The translations under genes were made by a program, and so were the position numbers. This document shows, in pieces, positions 25,067-32,893 of a stretch of 64,000 nt of DNA (its first letter is position 1; each line of letters starts with the position of its first letter). Source of the DNA: Massilia sp. Bi118 (GTDB taxonomy: Bacteria; Pseudomonadota; Gammaproteobacteria; Burkholderiales; Burkholderiaceae_D); the NCBI RefSeq assembly GCF_918697865.1, contig NZ_CAKKMV010000006.1:1-64000 (forward strand). Direction: 5' to 3'. The notes below the pieces were generated by a model. The model was not told the DNA's origin, made no database searches, and saw only the letters and a program-made list of their open reading frames with translations.

Positions 25067-25729
25067 TTATTTTTTAGGCGCCAGCCATTTTAACGCGGCA
25101 CGCGTGTTTCTCTTGACCGCGTAGTCGATCTTGGCCACCTGCTCTTCCAGCGCCTCGGCCAGCACGCTCGAGGGGCTGGGCGGCGGCAGGTGCAGGTGGG
25201 CGTCGGCCTCGCCGTATTCGCGGTGGATCTCCATGCCCGCTTTTTTAGCGATGTGCATCATGGTGCGGTTCGAGGACAGGCACTGCATGTACAGGGTGTC
25301 GACGTCCACATTGCGGCAATGGATGGCCGCACGCTCGAACAGCCGCGTACCCACGCCCTGCCCGCGCGCCGACGAAGACACCGAGACGCCGAACTCCGCC
25401 ACTTTTTCCTTGTCCGTGTAATGGATGCTGTCCGGGTGCGCTTCTTTCGAGGTGAAGGCCAGGTGGCCGACGCCGACCAGCTGGAACAGGCGGTTGTAGA
25501 CCCCGAACACGATATCGTTCGCAAAATCGAGCTTGCCGACGTACTTGCTCACCTGCTCGTCGGGCAACTGAGTGCCGAAGCGCAGCAGGCGGTCGCTGCT
25601 GTCGAGCGCCATGAAGTGGCGCAAAACACGCCGGCGGTCGCGCTCGCTCAGGGCTTTGACGAGGACCGACCGGCGGCCGTGTTTGCCGATCAGGTTGTTC
25701 AGCCAGCGGCGTAGGGGCTTGTCCTGCAT
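25067..25729 (-). CDS. GNAT-family N-acetyltransferase
   Basis: 220 residues. The acetyl-CoA loop RGQGVGTRL (122-130) after FGVSVSSSA is the GNAT signature, and SSNRTMMHIAKKAGM fits the C-terminal helix. The ends are atypical: a basic N-terminal extension (LRRWLNNLIGKHGRR) and a helical, charged C-terminal tail. The substrate is unknown. ATG at 25727-25729 is chosen because a -10-like TACAAT (25767-25772, minus strand) lies upstream; a longer frame to 25768 would overlap it. Convergent with the Lrp-type gene across element A. Confidence 0.8.
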   Translation of the reverse strand: MQDKPLRRWLNNLIGKHGRRSVLVKALSERDRRRVLRHFMALDSSDRLLRFGTQLPDEQVSKYVGKLDFANDIVFGVYNRLFQLVGVGHLAFTSKEAHPDSIHYTDKEKVAEFGVSVSSSARGQGVGTRLFERAAIHCRNVDVDTLYMQCLSSNRTMMHIAKKAGMEIHREYGEADAHLHLPPPSPSSVLAEALEEQVAKIDYAVKRNTRAALKWLAPKK

Positions 25730-25766
25730 GGGGTCAATTGATTTTGTGCACTGCACCAATGCCGCC

Positions 25767-25772
25767 ATTGTA
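25767..25772 (-). promoter_or_regulatory. Candidate -10 box of the GNAT gene
   Basis: TACAAT on the minus strand, placing transcription start near 25760, about 30 bases upstream of the chosen ATG (25729). No clear -35 box was found, so it is a partial promoter assignment. Confidence 0.35.
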
Positions 25773-25803
25773 GCGGATTCTCACCCGTAGTTCCCGCGCA
25801 AGT

Positions 25804-25876
25804 GCAATAGCGCTATCGGCGCTATTGCCCCATGCTGAATATTAGGATTCGTTCATTTGTAAGACCGCTGGGTCTT
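25804..25876. repeat. Two intergenic hairpins upstream of the GNAT gene
   Basis: GCAATAGCG (25804-25812) pairs with CGCTATTGC (25820-25828) around a 7-base loop. AAGACC (25861-25866) pairs with GGTCTT (25871-25876) around a 4-base loop. Together they occupy the space between the end of the cca transcription unit and the GNAT promoter. They may terminate cca transcripts, though no long T-run follows. Confidence 0.45.
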
Positions 25877-25904
25877 CCAAGGTAGCAGCTTCGGTTATTC
25901 AGTA

Positions 25905-25944
25905 TGGATTCCCGCCAAGGCGGCCGGCCAGGTCGGGAATGACA
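25905..25944. repeat. REP-like palindrome (long subtype), single copy
   Basis: A 40-base unit starting GGATTCCCGCC and ending CGGGAATGACA contains the palindrome core AAGGCGGCCGGCCAGGT. It is nearly identical to the left arm of the REP pair at 34451-34534. It begins two bases after the cca stop codon (25946). Confidence 0.65.
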
Positions 25945-25945
25945 T

Positions 25946-27028
25946 TCAGCTGCTTGCCACCGCCGCCACCCTCGCCGCGTGCACCGCGCCCGGAATCCCC
26001 GCCTTGTTCTCCACAAACCGCCCCGCAATCTCCCCCGCATTCACCCCACGCGCCGCTTCGAGCGCCTTGAGCAGCCGTGGCGCATGCGTCTCGTGGCCAG
26101 GCGACGCGACTTCGGCAGCCTCCAGCATCTGCGCAAAACGCGCCGGCTTGCGGAAGGCATCGCTGCGTTCGAACAGGGTGACGATGGCTTCCGCATCGAG
26201 CGCCGGCGTGCAGCGGAGAGCGCCAAGCTCGCGCGCCGTCATGACGGCCAGGTCGCGGCAATCGACCGGTACGCGCAGGCGTTTGGCGAGTTCGGAAATT
26301 GCGCCCGGGGCCAGCGCATGCATCAGGACGGCAAAACGCACCGGCAGCTCGACGCCGCGCCCGGCGGCATCGTCGATCACCCGCATCAGATGCGCCTTGG
26401 CCTCGAGTTCCGGCAGGATGCGCGCCAATGCGCCGCAGTCCTGCAGCACGGCAAACATGCGCGAGGGCTGTTGCTCCATCAGCCCGCGCGACAGCTCCTG
26501 CCAGACCCGCTCGGCCACCAGGGCGTCCACTTCGCCCTCCTCGACCATCTTGCACATCAAGGCATTCGTGGACGCGGCCACGCGGAAGTCCGGGAAGCGC
26601 GCGGCAAAGCGGGCCAGGCGCAGGATGCGCACCGGATCCTCGGCGAAGGCCTCCGAAACGTGACGGAAAATGCGGTCATTTAAATCCTGCCGCCCGCCGT
26701 AGGGGTCGACGATGCTGCCGTCTTCGGCGCGCGCCATCGCGTTGATGGTGAGATCGCGACGGATCAGGTCGTCTTCCAGCTTCACGCCGGGGTCGGTGTG
26801 GAATACGAAGCCGTGGTAGCCCGGCGCCGTCTTGCGCTCGGTACGCGCCAGCGCGTATTCCTCGTGCGTGTCGGGGTGCAGGAAGACGGGGAAATCCTTG
26901 CCGACAGGACGGAAACCCTTGGCCAGCATCTGCTCGGGCGTGGCGCCGACCACGACCCAGTCGTGGTCCTGCACCGGCAGCCCCAGCAGTTCATCGCGCA
27001 CGGCGCCACCGACGACATAAGCCTGCAT
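25946..27028 (-). CDS. cca: CCA-adding tRNA nucleotidyltransferase lacking an intact HD site
   Basis: 360 residues from ATG at 27026-27028. Class II CCA enzyme motifs: GGAVRDELLG (7-16), catalytic Asp21 and Asp23 (DHDW), RRDLTINAMA (90-99) and DPYGG (108-112). It adds or repairs the 3' CCA of tRNAs. E. coli Cca is about 412 residues with a C-terminal HD phosphohydrolase domain. Here the HD motif position reads LMHALAPG, with no HD pair, and the protein is about 50 residues shorter, so phosphatase activity is probably absent. The start follows the GST stop codon by five bases, indicating cotranscription. A longer frame overlapping GST is rejected. Confidence 0.93.
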   Translation of the reverse strand: MQAYVVGGAVRDELLGLPVQDHDWVVVGATPEQMLAKGFRPVGKDFPVFLHPDTHEEYALARTERKTAPGYHGFVFHTDPGVKLEDDLIRRDLTINAMARAEDGSIVDPYGGRQDLNDRIFRHVSEAFAEDPVRILRLARFAARFPDFRVAASTNALMCKMVEEGEVDALVAERVWQELSRGLMEQQPSRMFAVLQDCGALARILPELEAKAHLMRVIDDAAGRGVELPVRFAVLMHALAPGAISELAKRLRVPVDCRDLAVMTARELGALRCTPALDAEAIVTLFERSDAFRKPARFAQMLEAAEVASPGHETHAPRLLKALEAARGVNAGEIAGRFVENKAGIPGAVHAARVAAVASS

Positions 27029-27033
27029 CGTGC

Positions 27034-27750
27034 TTACTCCGGCAGCTCGTCTTCGTGGGCGCCGGCGATTTCCGTCTCGCGCATCGCTTCCTCGACCCAG
27101 CGCGCCACGGCCGGGTGGGCCAGCATGCGGTCGCAATAAGCCTGCAGGGCCGGCGCCAGCGCCACGCCATAGGTTTTGAAGCGCATGACGACCGGCGCGT
27201 AAAAGGCGTCGGCAATCGAAAAATCGCCGAACAGGAAGCGGTGGTGGCCGAAGCGCGACAGGCACTCCTCCCAGATCTCGCAGATGCGGCCGATGTCGGC
27301 CTGGCTGCCCGGCGTGCGGCCACGGCCCGGCAGGCGCGCCTTGATGTTCATCGTCATCGCGGTGCGCAGATCGACGAAGCCGGAATGCATCTCGGCGACC
27401 ACCGAACGCGCCAGCGCGCGCGCCGCCACGTCCTGCGGCCACAGGTGTTTATCGGGAAATTGCTCGGCCAGGTATTCGCAGATGGCGAGGCTGTCCCAGA
27501 TCGTCATTTCGCCGGCCAGCAGCACGGGCACGCGGCCGGCGTGCGAGAAGCGCGCGATGTTGGCGGCGGTATCGGGCTGGTCGAGCAGCACGCGGACTTC
27601 GGTGAACGGGATCCCCGACGCCACCGCCGCCACCCATGGGCGCATCGACCACGACGAATAATTCTTGTTGCCGATGACGAGGGTCAGGCCCGCCTGGCGC
27701 GCCTGGTCGAGGGTCTGCGAAAGCGTCGGGTCGAGTTCGATAGTCTGCAT
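27034..27750 (-). CDS. Glutathione S-transferase family protein
   Basis: 238 residues. A thioredoxin-like N-terminal domain (LVIGNKNYSSWSMRPWVAA, with RVPVLLAGEMTIWDSLAICEYLAEQF containing the glutathione-binding D/S-x-x-I motif) precedes an all-helical C-terminal domain. Cytosolic, using glutathione to conjugate or reduce substrates; the physiological substrate is unknown. Upstream AAAGAGA supports the ATG at 27750. Followed closely by cca; preceded 9 bases upstream by the NDUFA9-like gene, so the three may form one operon. Confidence 0.87.
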   Translation of the reverse strand: MQTIELDPTLSQTLDQARQAGLTLVIGNKNYSSWSMRPWVAAVASGIPFTEVRVLLDQPDTAANIARFSHAGRVPVLLAGEMTIWDSLAICEYLAEQFPDKHLWPQDVAARALARSVVAEMHSGFVDLRTAMTMNIKARLPGRGRTPGSQADIGRICEIWEECLSRFGHHRFLFGDFSIADAFYAPVVMRFKTYGVALAPALQAYCDRMLAHPAVARWVEEAMRETEIAGAHEDELPE

Positions 27751-27759
27751 GGTCTCTTT

Positions 27760-28746
27760 CTATTTCGGATGGGGATGTTCCGCATGCGCATGGCGCGCCC
27801 GCGAGCGCAGCTCGTCGAGCTGCCCGGTCGGCGCCAGCCAAGCCGGCGCGACGGACTCGAGCGCCGTGAGCTTGATATCGAGCGCCTCCGCTGTCAAGAC
27901 TTGTTTGGACGGCGTGACAACATTATCGACCTTCATGGAATCGAGATTGTCACGGGTGATCAGCGGCGTGCCGGGCAGGAGCTCGAAGAACATCGCCTGC
28001 AGCCGCGCCAGCGCATCGGGCAAGGCGATGATGGGGCGTGGATGGCCGGCATAGCGCCCGCTCAGGCGCACCAGCTCGGCCAGGGTGTAGATGCTCGGGC
28101 CGCCCAGCTCGTAGGTTCGATGCCGGCTTTCGGCGTCGAACAGGGCGTGCACGAAGGCATCGGCGACGTCGCCGACGTACACCGGCTGGAAGCGGGACCT
28201 GGCGCCGGCCAGCGGCACCACAGGCAGGTGGCGCTGCAGGCGCGCAAACATGTTCAGGAAATGATCTTCGGGACCGAACACCACCGAAGGCCGGAAGATG
28301 GTCGGCGCAACCGCCGCTTCGCTGGCGGCCGCCAGTTCGCCGTCGGCCTTCGAGCGCTGGTACATCGAAGGGCCGTCGCGGGCCGCGCCCAGCGCGCTCA
28401 TGTGCAGGTAGCGCGGCACCCCGCCGGCGGCGCAGGCGGCAACGATGCGGCGCGGCAGTTCGACGTGGACATGGCGGAATTGCGGCCCGTAGGGCGTGCC
28501 GCGGCGCGAATGCAGGATGCCGACCAGGTTGATGACGGCATCCTTGCCCGCCACCAGGCGCCGCAGGGCGGCATCGTCATGGAGGTCGGCCTCGACGATG
28601 TCCACGCCCAGCGGCATCAGGTGCATGGCGTGGGCCTCGTGGCGCGTGACCGCGACGATGCCGACATTGCGCTCGCTGAGGCGCGCCGCGAGGTGGCTGC
28701 CGATAAATCCTGTTCCTCCGAACAACAGTACCGACAGCGGGCGCAT
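27760..28746 (-). CDS. NAD(P)-binding atypical SDR, NDUFA9-like
   Basis: 328 residues. The Rossmann motif GGTGFIG (10-16) is near the N-terminus, and MYQRSKADGE, FRPSVVFGPEDHFLN and FQPVYVGDVADAF are typical of complex I NDUFA9-type atypical SDRs. These bind NADPH but often lack the catalytic Tyr-Lys pair; here YQRSK provides a plausible Y-x3-K. Substrate unknown; bacterial members are often linked to quinone or membrane metabolism. The AGGAGG five bases before the ATG at 28746 is a strong ribosome binding site. Cytosolic, possibly membrane associated. Confidence 0.83.
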   Translation of the reverse strand: MRPLSVLLFGGTGFIGSHLAARLSERNVGIVAVTRHEAHAMHLMPLGVDIVEADLHDDAALRRLVAGKDAVINLVGILHSRRGTPYGPQFRHVHVELPRRIVAACAAGGVPRYLHMSALGAARDGPSMYQRSKADGELAAASEAAVAPTIFRPSVVFGPEDHFLNMFARLQRHLPVVPLAGARSRFQPVYVGDVADAFVHALFDAESRHRTYELGGPSIYTLAELVRLSGRYAGHPRPIIALPDALARLQAMFFELLPGTPLITRDNLDSMKVDNVVTPSKQVLTAEALDIKLTALESVAPAWLAPTGQLDELRSRARHAHAEHPHPK

Positions 28747-28769
28747 GGAAGCCTCCTAGGGCAGGCCGG

Positions 28770-30779
28770 TCATGGCAGTCCAATCGTGCTGCCGCGCGGC
28801 GCGATCGTCCCCAGGCGGGCCTTGAGCGACTGCGGACGCTTTTCGAACAGTGCGGCGTAGTTCGTTGCGTTCGACATCACATTGCGCACGTAGTTGCGCG
28901 TTTCCTCGAAAGGAATGGTTTCGATAAAGACAGCGCCTTCCATCGGCGCGTTCAGCAGCCCGCGCCAGGTGCGGGTGCGGCCGGGGCCGGCGTTGTAGGA
29001 AGCGGTGGCCAGCACCTGCGAGCCCTCGGCATTGTTCAGCACCATGTTCAGGTAATTGGTGCCGAGCAGGATGTTGGTGCGGATATCGCTCAGCATGCCG
29101 TGGCCGTAATCGTCCATGCCGATCTTGCCTGCCACCCACTTGGCAGTCGAGGGCATCACCTGCATCAGGCCGGAGGCGCCGACGCCGGACTGGGCGTCGG
29201 AAATGAAGCGCGATTCCTGGCGGATCAGGCCGTACACCCAGGCCTGGTCCAGGCCCAGCCCCTGCGCGGTCGGGTGCAGGATGTCGTTGTGCGGCGCCGG
29301 GAAGCGCTGGGTGTAGTCAAATTCGGTGCGGGTGCGCTCCGAGGTGTTGACCATGCGGTCGAGGATCTCGTTCTGGCGCGCATACTCGGCCGCCACCAGC
29401 AACTGGCGATCCGTAAAGTCGCGCAGGGTCCAGTTCCACTCACGCGTGCCTTCGAAGCGCAGGCGCAGCGCAAAAAATTTCAGCGCGCGTTTGAAGCCGG
29501 GATTGGCGGCCATCTGCGCCAGCTCGGCCGCAGTGGGCGGCGATGCGCTGGGCGGGATCGTGATCTGCTGGCCGACTTCTTCCAGCGCCAGTTGGCCGTA
29601 GAAATTGTTCTGGTCGGCGATGCGGCGGAACAGGGCTTGCGCATCCTCTTTCTTGCCCTGCGCCGCATCGGCGCGGCCCAGCCAGTAGGTCCAGGCCGGC
29701 TGGGCGCGCAGGTCGGCCGGCATGGCTTCGATGGTGGCGCGCACCATCTTCCAGTCGCCTCGGCGCAGCGCGATCCGGGTCTTCCACTCGGCCTGGCTCT
29801 CGGAAAGCGGGGCGCCGGCGGCGCGCTGCCAGTAGTCGTACGCGTCCGGCGCCAGCACCAGCGAGGCGGCCAGGGCGATATTCGACCAGCCGATCGCCTT
29901 TTCCTCGGCGGACAATTTGGGCGCGTTCTTGTTCAGGGCGACGGTCGCCAGCTTCAGGCTGGTCCGCGCCATGCGGCCGACCGCGACCAGGTAGACCTCG
30001 TGCTCGGAGCGCGAGCTGCCGATGCCGCGCGCCATCGCCAGCGCCGGGAAGTCGACCGCCTGGGCGGCGCGGGTGTCCGAGGCGCCCAGCAGGATGGCGG
30101 TGCGGCGCGAGGGGCCGGTGGCGTGCATCTCGCCGGCCAGGCGCAGCTGGGCCAGCAGGTCTTCCTTCGTGAACTGGCCGGACTGGGCCAGCTGGGCGAC
30201 CAGGGCGGCGCAGGCTTCGCCGTACATCGGCGGATTGTCGAGCAGGGCCCGGGCATCCGACGCGACGTTCTGCCCTTTGACGGCGCGCGACAACAGGGCG
30301 TAGCAGCGGACCTGGTAGTCGTCGTTCTTCACGAACAAGGGCAGCTCGCGGTCGAAGTTGGCCCAGTCGCGCTTGCGGCCGAGCTCGAGCAGCCAGTCGT
30401 TGCGCAGGCGGTCGGCGATCGCGCTGCCCTCGTAGCGCTTCAGGAAATCCAGCACTTCCTCGTTCGTCGCGTCCTTCAGACGCGGTTTGAGACGATAATA
30501 GTCGACATACGAAGGGATTGCGTAGCCGGGCAGACGCCCCGCCAGCTCGGCCGCCTTGGCGGCGTCGTTCTGGCGCGCGGCTTCGCGCAGCTGCAGGAAG
30601 AGCGCGTCTTGCTCGCGGGCAGCGTCGGTGAGGGCTTGCGGCACTGCCGCTGCGGGCGCCGTCGCAGCCGCGCTTGCAGGAGCGGCAGGCGGCGGGGCGG
30701 CCTGGGCCAGCGCAGACACCAAGGGCAACAGGGTAGAGGCAGCAATACTTGCGCCGGCTAACAATTTCAACGGAAACAT
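28770..30779 (-). CDS. Soluble lytic murein transglycosylase (Slt70-like)
   Basis: 669 residues from the ATG at 30777-30779, with GAGG eight bases upstream; a TTG one codon earlier is not used. The signal peptide MFPLKLLAGASIAASTLLPL... is followed by an Ala/Pro linker, a superhelical TPR-like doughnut (about 60-480) and a C-terminal SLT domain. The catalytic Glu lies in RQESRFISDAQ (near residue 523), and GLMQVMPSTAKW and TASYNAGPGR are family motifs. It cleaves peptidoglycan glycan strands to 1,6-anhydro ends in the periplasm. Divergent from the folate gene with 33 bases between. Confidence 0.93.
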   Translation of the reverse strand: MFPLKLLAGASIAASTLLPLVSALAQAAPPPAAPASAAATAPAAAVPQALTDAAREQDALFLQLREAARQNDAAKAAELAGRLPGYAIPSYVDYYRLKPRLKDATNEEVLDFLKRYEGSAIADRLRNDWLLELGRKRDWANFDRELPLFVKNDDYQVRCYALLSRAVKGQNVASDARALLDNPPMYGEACAALVAQLAQSGQFTKEDLLAQLRLAGEMHATGPSRRTAILLGASDTRAAQAVDFPALAMARGIGSSRSEHEVYLVAVGRMARTSLKLATVALNKNAPKLSAEEKAIGWSNIALAASLVLAPDAYDYWQRAAGAPLSESQAEWKTRIALRRGDWKMVRATIEAMPADLRAQPAWTYWLGRADAAQGKKEDAQALFRRIADQNNFYGQLALEEVGQQITIPPSASPPTAAELAQMAANPGFKRALKFFALRLRFEGTREWNWTLRDFTDRQLLVAAEYARQNEILDRMVNTSERTRTEFDYTQRFPAPHNDILHPTAQGLGLDQAWVYGLIRQESRFISDAQSGVGASGLMQVMPSTAKWVAGKIGMDDYGHGMLSDIRTNILLGTNYLNMVLNNAEGSQVLATASYNAGPGRTRTWRGLLNAPMEGAVFIETIPFEETRNYVRNVMSNATNYAALFEKRPQSLKARLGTIAPRGSTIGLP

Positions 30780-30812
30780 CAAACCAACCTCAATGTACGT
30801 TTCATTTCATCC

Positions 30813-31436
30813 ATGACCGGCGATCCAAGAATACCACGCCCCCTCTCGGGCCTGCCAGACAACACCTCAAGCGTGACGGGGGATGGCCACACGGCAAAGG
30901 CAGCGCTGCGCAAGGCGCTCAGGACTGCACGTGGGGCGCTCGATCCAGCAATCAAGGTCCAATGGGATGCCCATATCGGCGCCCAGGTCCTCACCTGGTG
31001 GCGCCTGCGCCAGATGGACACCGTCGGCGTCTACTGGCCGCTAGCCGGCGAACCCGACCTGCGCGCCGCCTATGCCGAGCTGGCCCTGGCCGGCGTGCGC
31101 CTGGCGCTGCCGGTGGTGATGGAGCGCGACGCCCCGCTCGCCTTCACGGAATGGCAGCTGGACGAGCCCATGCTGGCCGACGAGATGGGCGTGGCGGTGC
31201 CGGCCACCCTGCGCTTCATCGAGCGCCCCCCTGCCCTGCTGATTCCCTGCCTCGGGTTTAACTCGGAGAATTTCCGGCTGGGCTATGGCGGCGGCTACTA
31301 CGACCGCACCCTGGAACTGGTGCCGCGCCCGCTCACCCTGGGCATCGCCTATAGCAACCAGGAAGCGCAGTTCGGGCATGGCCCTCACGATGTGGCGCTG
31401 GATGCGATCGTGACGGAGCGTAGCAACATTCGATGA
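30813..31436 (+). CDS. 5-formyltetrahydrofolate cyclo-ligase
   Basis: 207 residues. Family motifs KAALRKALRTARGAL at the start of the domain, LGFNSENFRLGYGGGYYDRTL (substrate/ATP site, near 147-166) and HDVALDAIVTERS at the end. The enzyme uses ATP to convert 5-formyl-THF to 5,10-methenyl-THF in the cytosol. The first 25 residues (MTGDPRIPRPLSG...) are unlike other family members, so the true start may be further downstream, but no better ATG with a ribosome binding site is seen. Next to metF, which uses the methylene form of the same carrier. Confidence 0.9.
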   Translation: MTGDPRIPRPLSGLPDNTSSVTGDGHTAKAALRKALRTARGALDPAIKVQWDAHIGAQVLTWWRLRQMDTVGVYWPLAGEPDLRAAYAELALAGVRLALPVVMERDAPLAFTEWQLDEPMLADEMGVAVPATLRFIERPPALLIPCLGFNSENFRLGYGGGYYDRTLELVPRPLTLGIAYSNQEAQFGHGPHDVALDAIVTERSNIR

Positions 31437-31437
31437 C

Positions 31438-31464
31438 GGATTTGTGACTGCGGATCACAAATCC
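31438..31464. terminator. Hairpin after the cyclo-ligase gene
   Basis: GGATTTGTGA (31438-31447) and TCACAAATCC (31455-31464) form a perfect 10-bp stem with a 7-base loop directly after the stop codon. No T-run follows, so it is an auxiliary hairpin preceding the main terminator. Confidence 0.55.
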
Positions 31465-31474
31465 CTTGGCCATG

Positions 31475-31511
31475 AAAAATGCCCGCAGGCTTTTGGCGTG
31501 CGGGCATTTTT
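31475..31511. terminator. Bidirectional intrinsic terminator between cyclo-ligase and metF
   Basis: AAAAATGCCCGCA (31475-31487) pairs perfectly with TGCGGGCATTTTT (31499-31511) around an 11-base loop. The A-run on one side and T-run on the other let it terminate both the rightward folate gene and the leftward metF transcript. Confidence 0.88.
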
Positions 31512-31523
31512 GTTTGCACTGCT

Positions 31524-32369
31524 TCAGGCCGCTGCTTGCGTCCCGTGCAGGCGCTGCCAGATGGCGGTGGTGGCCGCCGCCTGGTTCATGCTGTAGAAAT
31601 GCAGGCCCGGTGCACCGCCCGCGAGCAGCTTCTCGCACAGCTGGCTGACCACGTCCAGGCCGAAGGCCTTGATGGAAGCGCTGTCGTCGCCGAAGCTGGC
31701 CAGTTTCAGGCGGATCCAGCGCGGGATCTCGGCGCCGCACATCTCCGAGAAGCGCATCAGCTGCGTGTAGTTCGTGATCGGCATGATGCCGGCCACGACG
31801 GGCACGTCCACGCCCAGTTTGGCGACGTTGTCGACGAACTGGAAATAGGCATCCGGGTTATAGAAATACTGGGTGATCGCCGCGTTCGCGCCGGCCTGCA
31901 CCTTGCGTACGAAGTTCTGCAGGTCGTCCTGCGGCGACTTCGCCTGCGGGTGCATTTCCGGGTACGCCGCGACCTCGATGTGGAACCAGTCGCCTGTTTC
32001 CTGGCGGATGAACTCGACCAGGTCGCTGGCATAGCGCAGCTCGCCAGCGCCGCCATAACCGCTCGGCAAGTCGCCGCGCAGGGCAACCAGGCGGCGGATA
32101 TTGTGCGACTTGAACTCGCTCAGGATTGTGCGGATCGAGTCGCGGGTACCGCCGACGCAGGACAGGTGGGGCGCGCCCAGATGGCCTTCCGACTGGATCT
32201 CGAGCACGGTGTCGAGCGTGCCCTGCTGGGTGCTGCCACCGGCGCCGAAGGTCACCGAAAAATATTTCGGCTGCAGCTCCGCCAGCTTCTGGCGCGCCAC
32301 GCGCAGCTTTTCCGCACCCTCGGGGGTCTTGGGCGGGAAAAACTCGATGCTGATATTAGGGGTTTCCAT
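31524..32369 (-). CDS. metF: 5,10-methylenetetrahydrofolate reductase
   Basis: 281 residues, normal length. Opening SIEFFPPKTPEGAEKL with the catalytic Glu, VTFGAGGST, LRGDLPSGYGGAGELRYA and NAAITQYFYNPDAYF are classic MetF motifs. The FAD-dependent enzyme makes 5-methyl-THF for methionine synthesis in the cytosol. Its start overlaps the upstream membrane-protein gene by 14 bases, and ahcY lies further upstream on the same strand, so the three are likely one methyl-cycle transcription unit. It ends at a strong bidirectional terminator. Confidence 0.96.
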   Translation of the reverse strand: METPNISIEFFPPKTPEGAEKLRVARQKLAELQPKYFSVTFGAGGSTQQGTLDTVLEIQSEGHLGAPHLSCVGGTRDSIRTILSEFKSHNIRRLVALRGDLPSGYGGAGELRYASDLVEFIRQETGDWFHIEVAAYPEMHPQAKSPQDDLQNFVRKVQAGANAAITQYFYNPDAYFQFVDNVAKLGVDVPVVAGIMPITNYTQLMRFSEMCGAEIPRWIRLKLASFGDDSASIKAFGLDVVSQLCEKLLAGGAPGLHFYSMNQAAATTAIWQRLHGTQAAA

Positions 32370-32709
32370 CTTTATTCAGGAGTAAGGTAGAAAGCGCCCA
32401 CGAAATCACGCTGTACAGGATAGCCGCCAGGAAGGCCGACCAGAATCCGGCGACATGGAAGCCCTCGACCAGGTGCGCCACCAGCCAGAACAGCAGCGCG
32501 TTGATCACCAGGATGAACAGCCCGAGCGACACCAAGGTCACCGGCAGGGTCAAGACGACCAGCACGGGACGGATGATGGTGTTGACCAGGCCCAGCACCA
32601 GCGCGGCCACGAGGGCGGCGCCGATATTGGTGACGGTCACCGAGTGCATCAGGAAGGGCAGCGCCATCAAGGCGGCGGCGTTGATCAGCCAGGTCAGGAG
32701 CAAGCGCAT
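32356..32709 (-). CDS. Small membrane protein, 4-TMS phage holin superfamily IV type
   Basis: 117 residues with four hydrophobic helices (ALVAALVLGLVNTIIRPVLVV is typical of this family). Although named after phage holins, the family is widespread and chromosomal, and no phage genes occur here. Its placement between ahcY and metF, overlapping metF by 14 bases, is why it is inferred to be part of the methyl-cycle operon. Function unknown. Inner membrane. Confidence 0.85.
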   Translation of the reverse strand: MRLLLTWLINAAALMALPFLMHSVTVTNIGAALVAALVLGLVNTIIRPVLVVLTLPVTLVSLGLFILVINALLFWLVAHLVEGFHVAGFWSAFLAAILYSVISWALSTLLLNKDGNP

Positions 32710-32773
32710 GTTTTTGCTTTCGTGAGGGAGAGCCCACGAACCGGACTGGTCCGTGGTTCCAGTTAGCGCAACA

Positions 32774-32892
32774 GGGCCTCGAGAAACCGTAGCGAGCGGC
32801 CGCAGATTTGGCCGAGAAGCGCAGCCGTACTTACGGTACGGCGAGCATCGCAGGCCGAAGCTGCGGCCGCGCAGTAGGTTTATCGAGGTCCC
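32774..32892. repeat. 119-bp imperfect palindrome (element B)
   Basis: Arms of about 40 bases (from GGGCCTCGA at 32774 and to TCGAGGTCCC ending 32892) are inverted copies at roughly 80% identity, including GCGGCCGCAG on both sides. The centre carries GCCGTAC-TTAC-GGTACGGCGAG. The element abuts the ahcY stop codon (32894-32896) and separates ahcY from the holin-superfamily gene. The central GTAC...GTACGGCGAG string is shared with element A (24957-25060), read there on the other strand. It could reduce read-through from ahcY into metF or stabilise the ahcY message. Confidence 0.72.
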
Positions 32893-32893
32893 A

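Noticed and set aside
32356..32709. Holin-superfamily gene as evidence of a prophage
   Set aside because: The family is widespread in chromosomes; this copy sits between ahcY and metF and no other phage gene is near.
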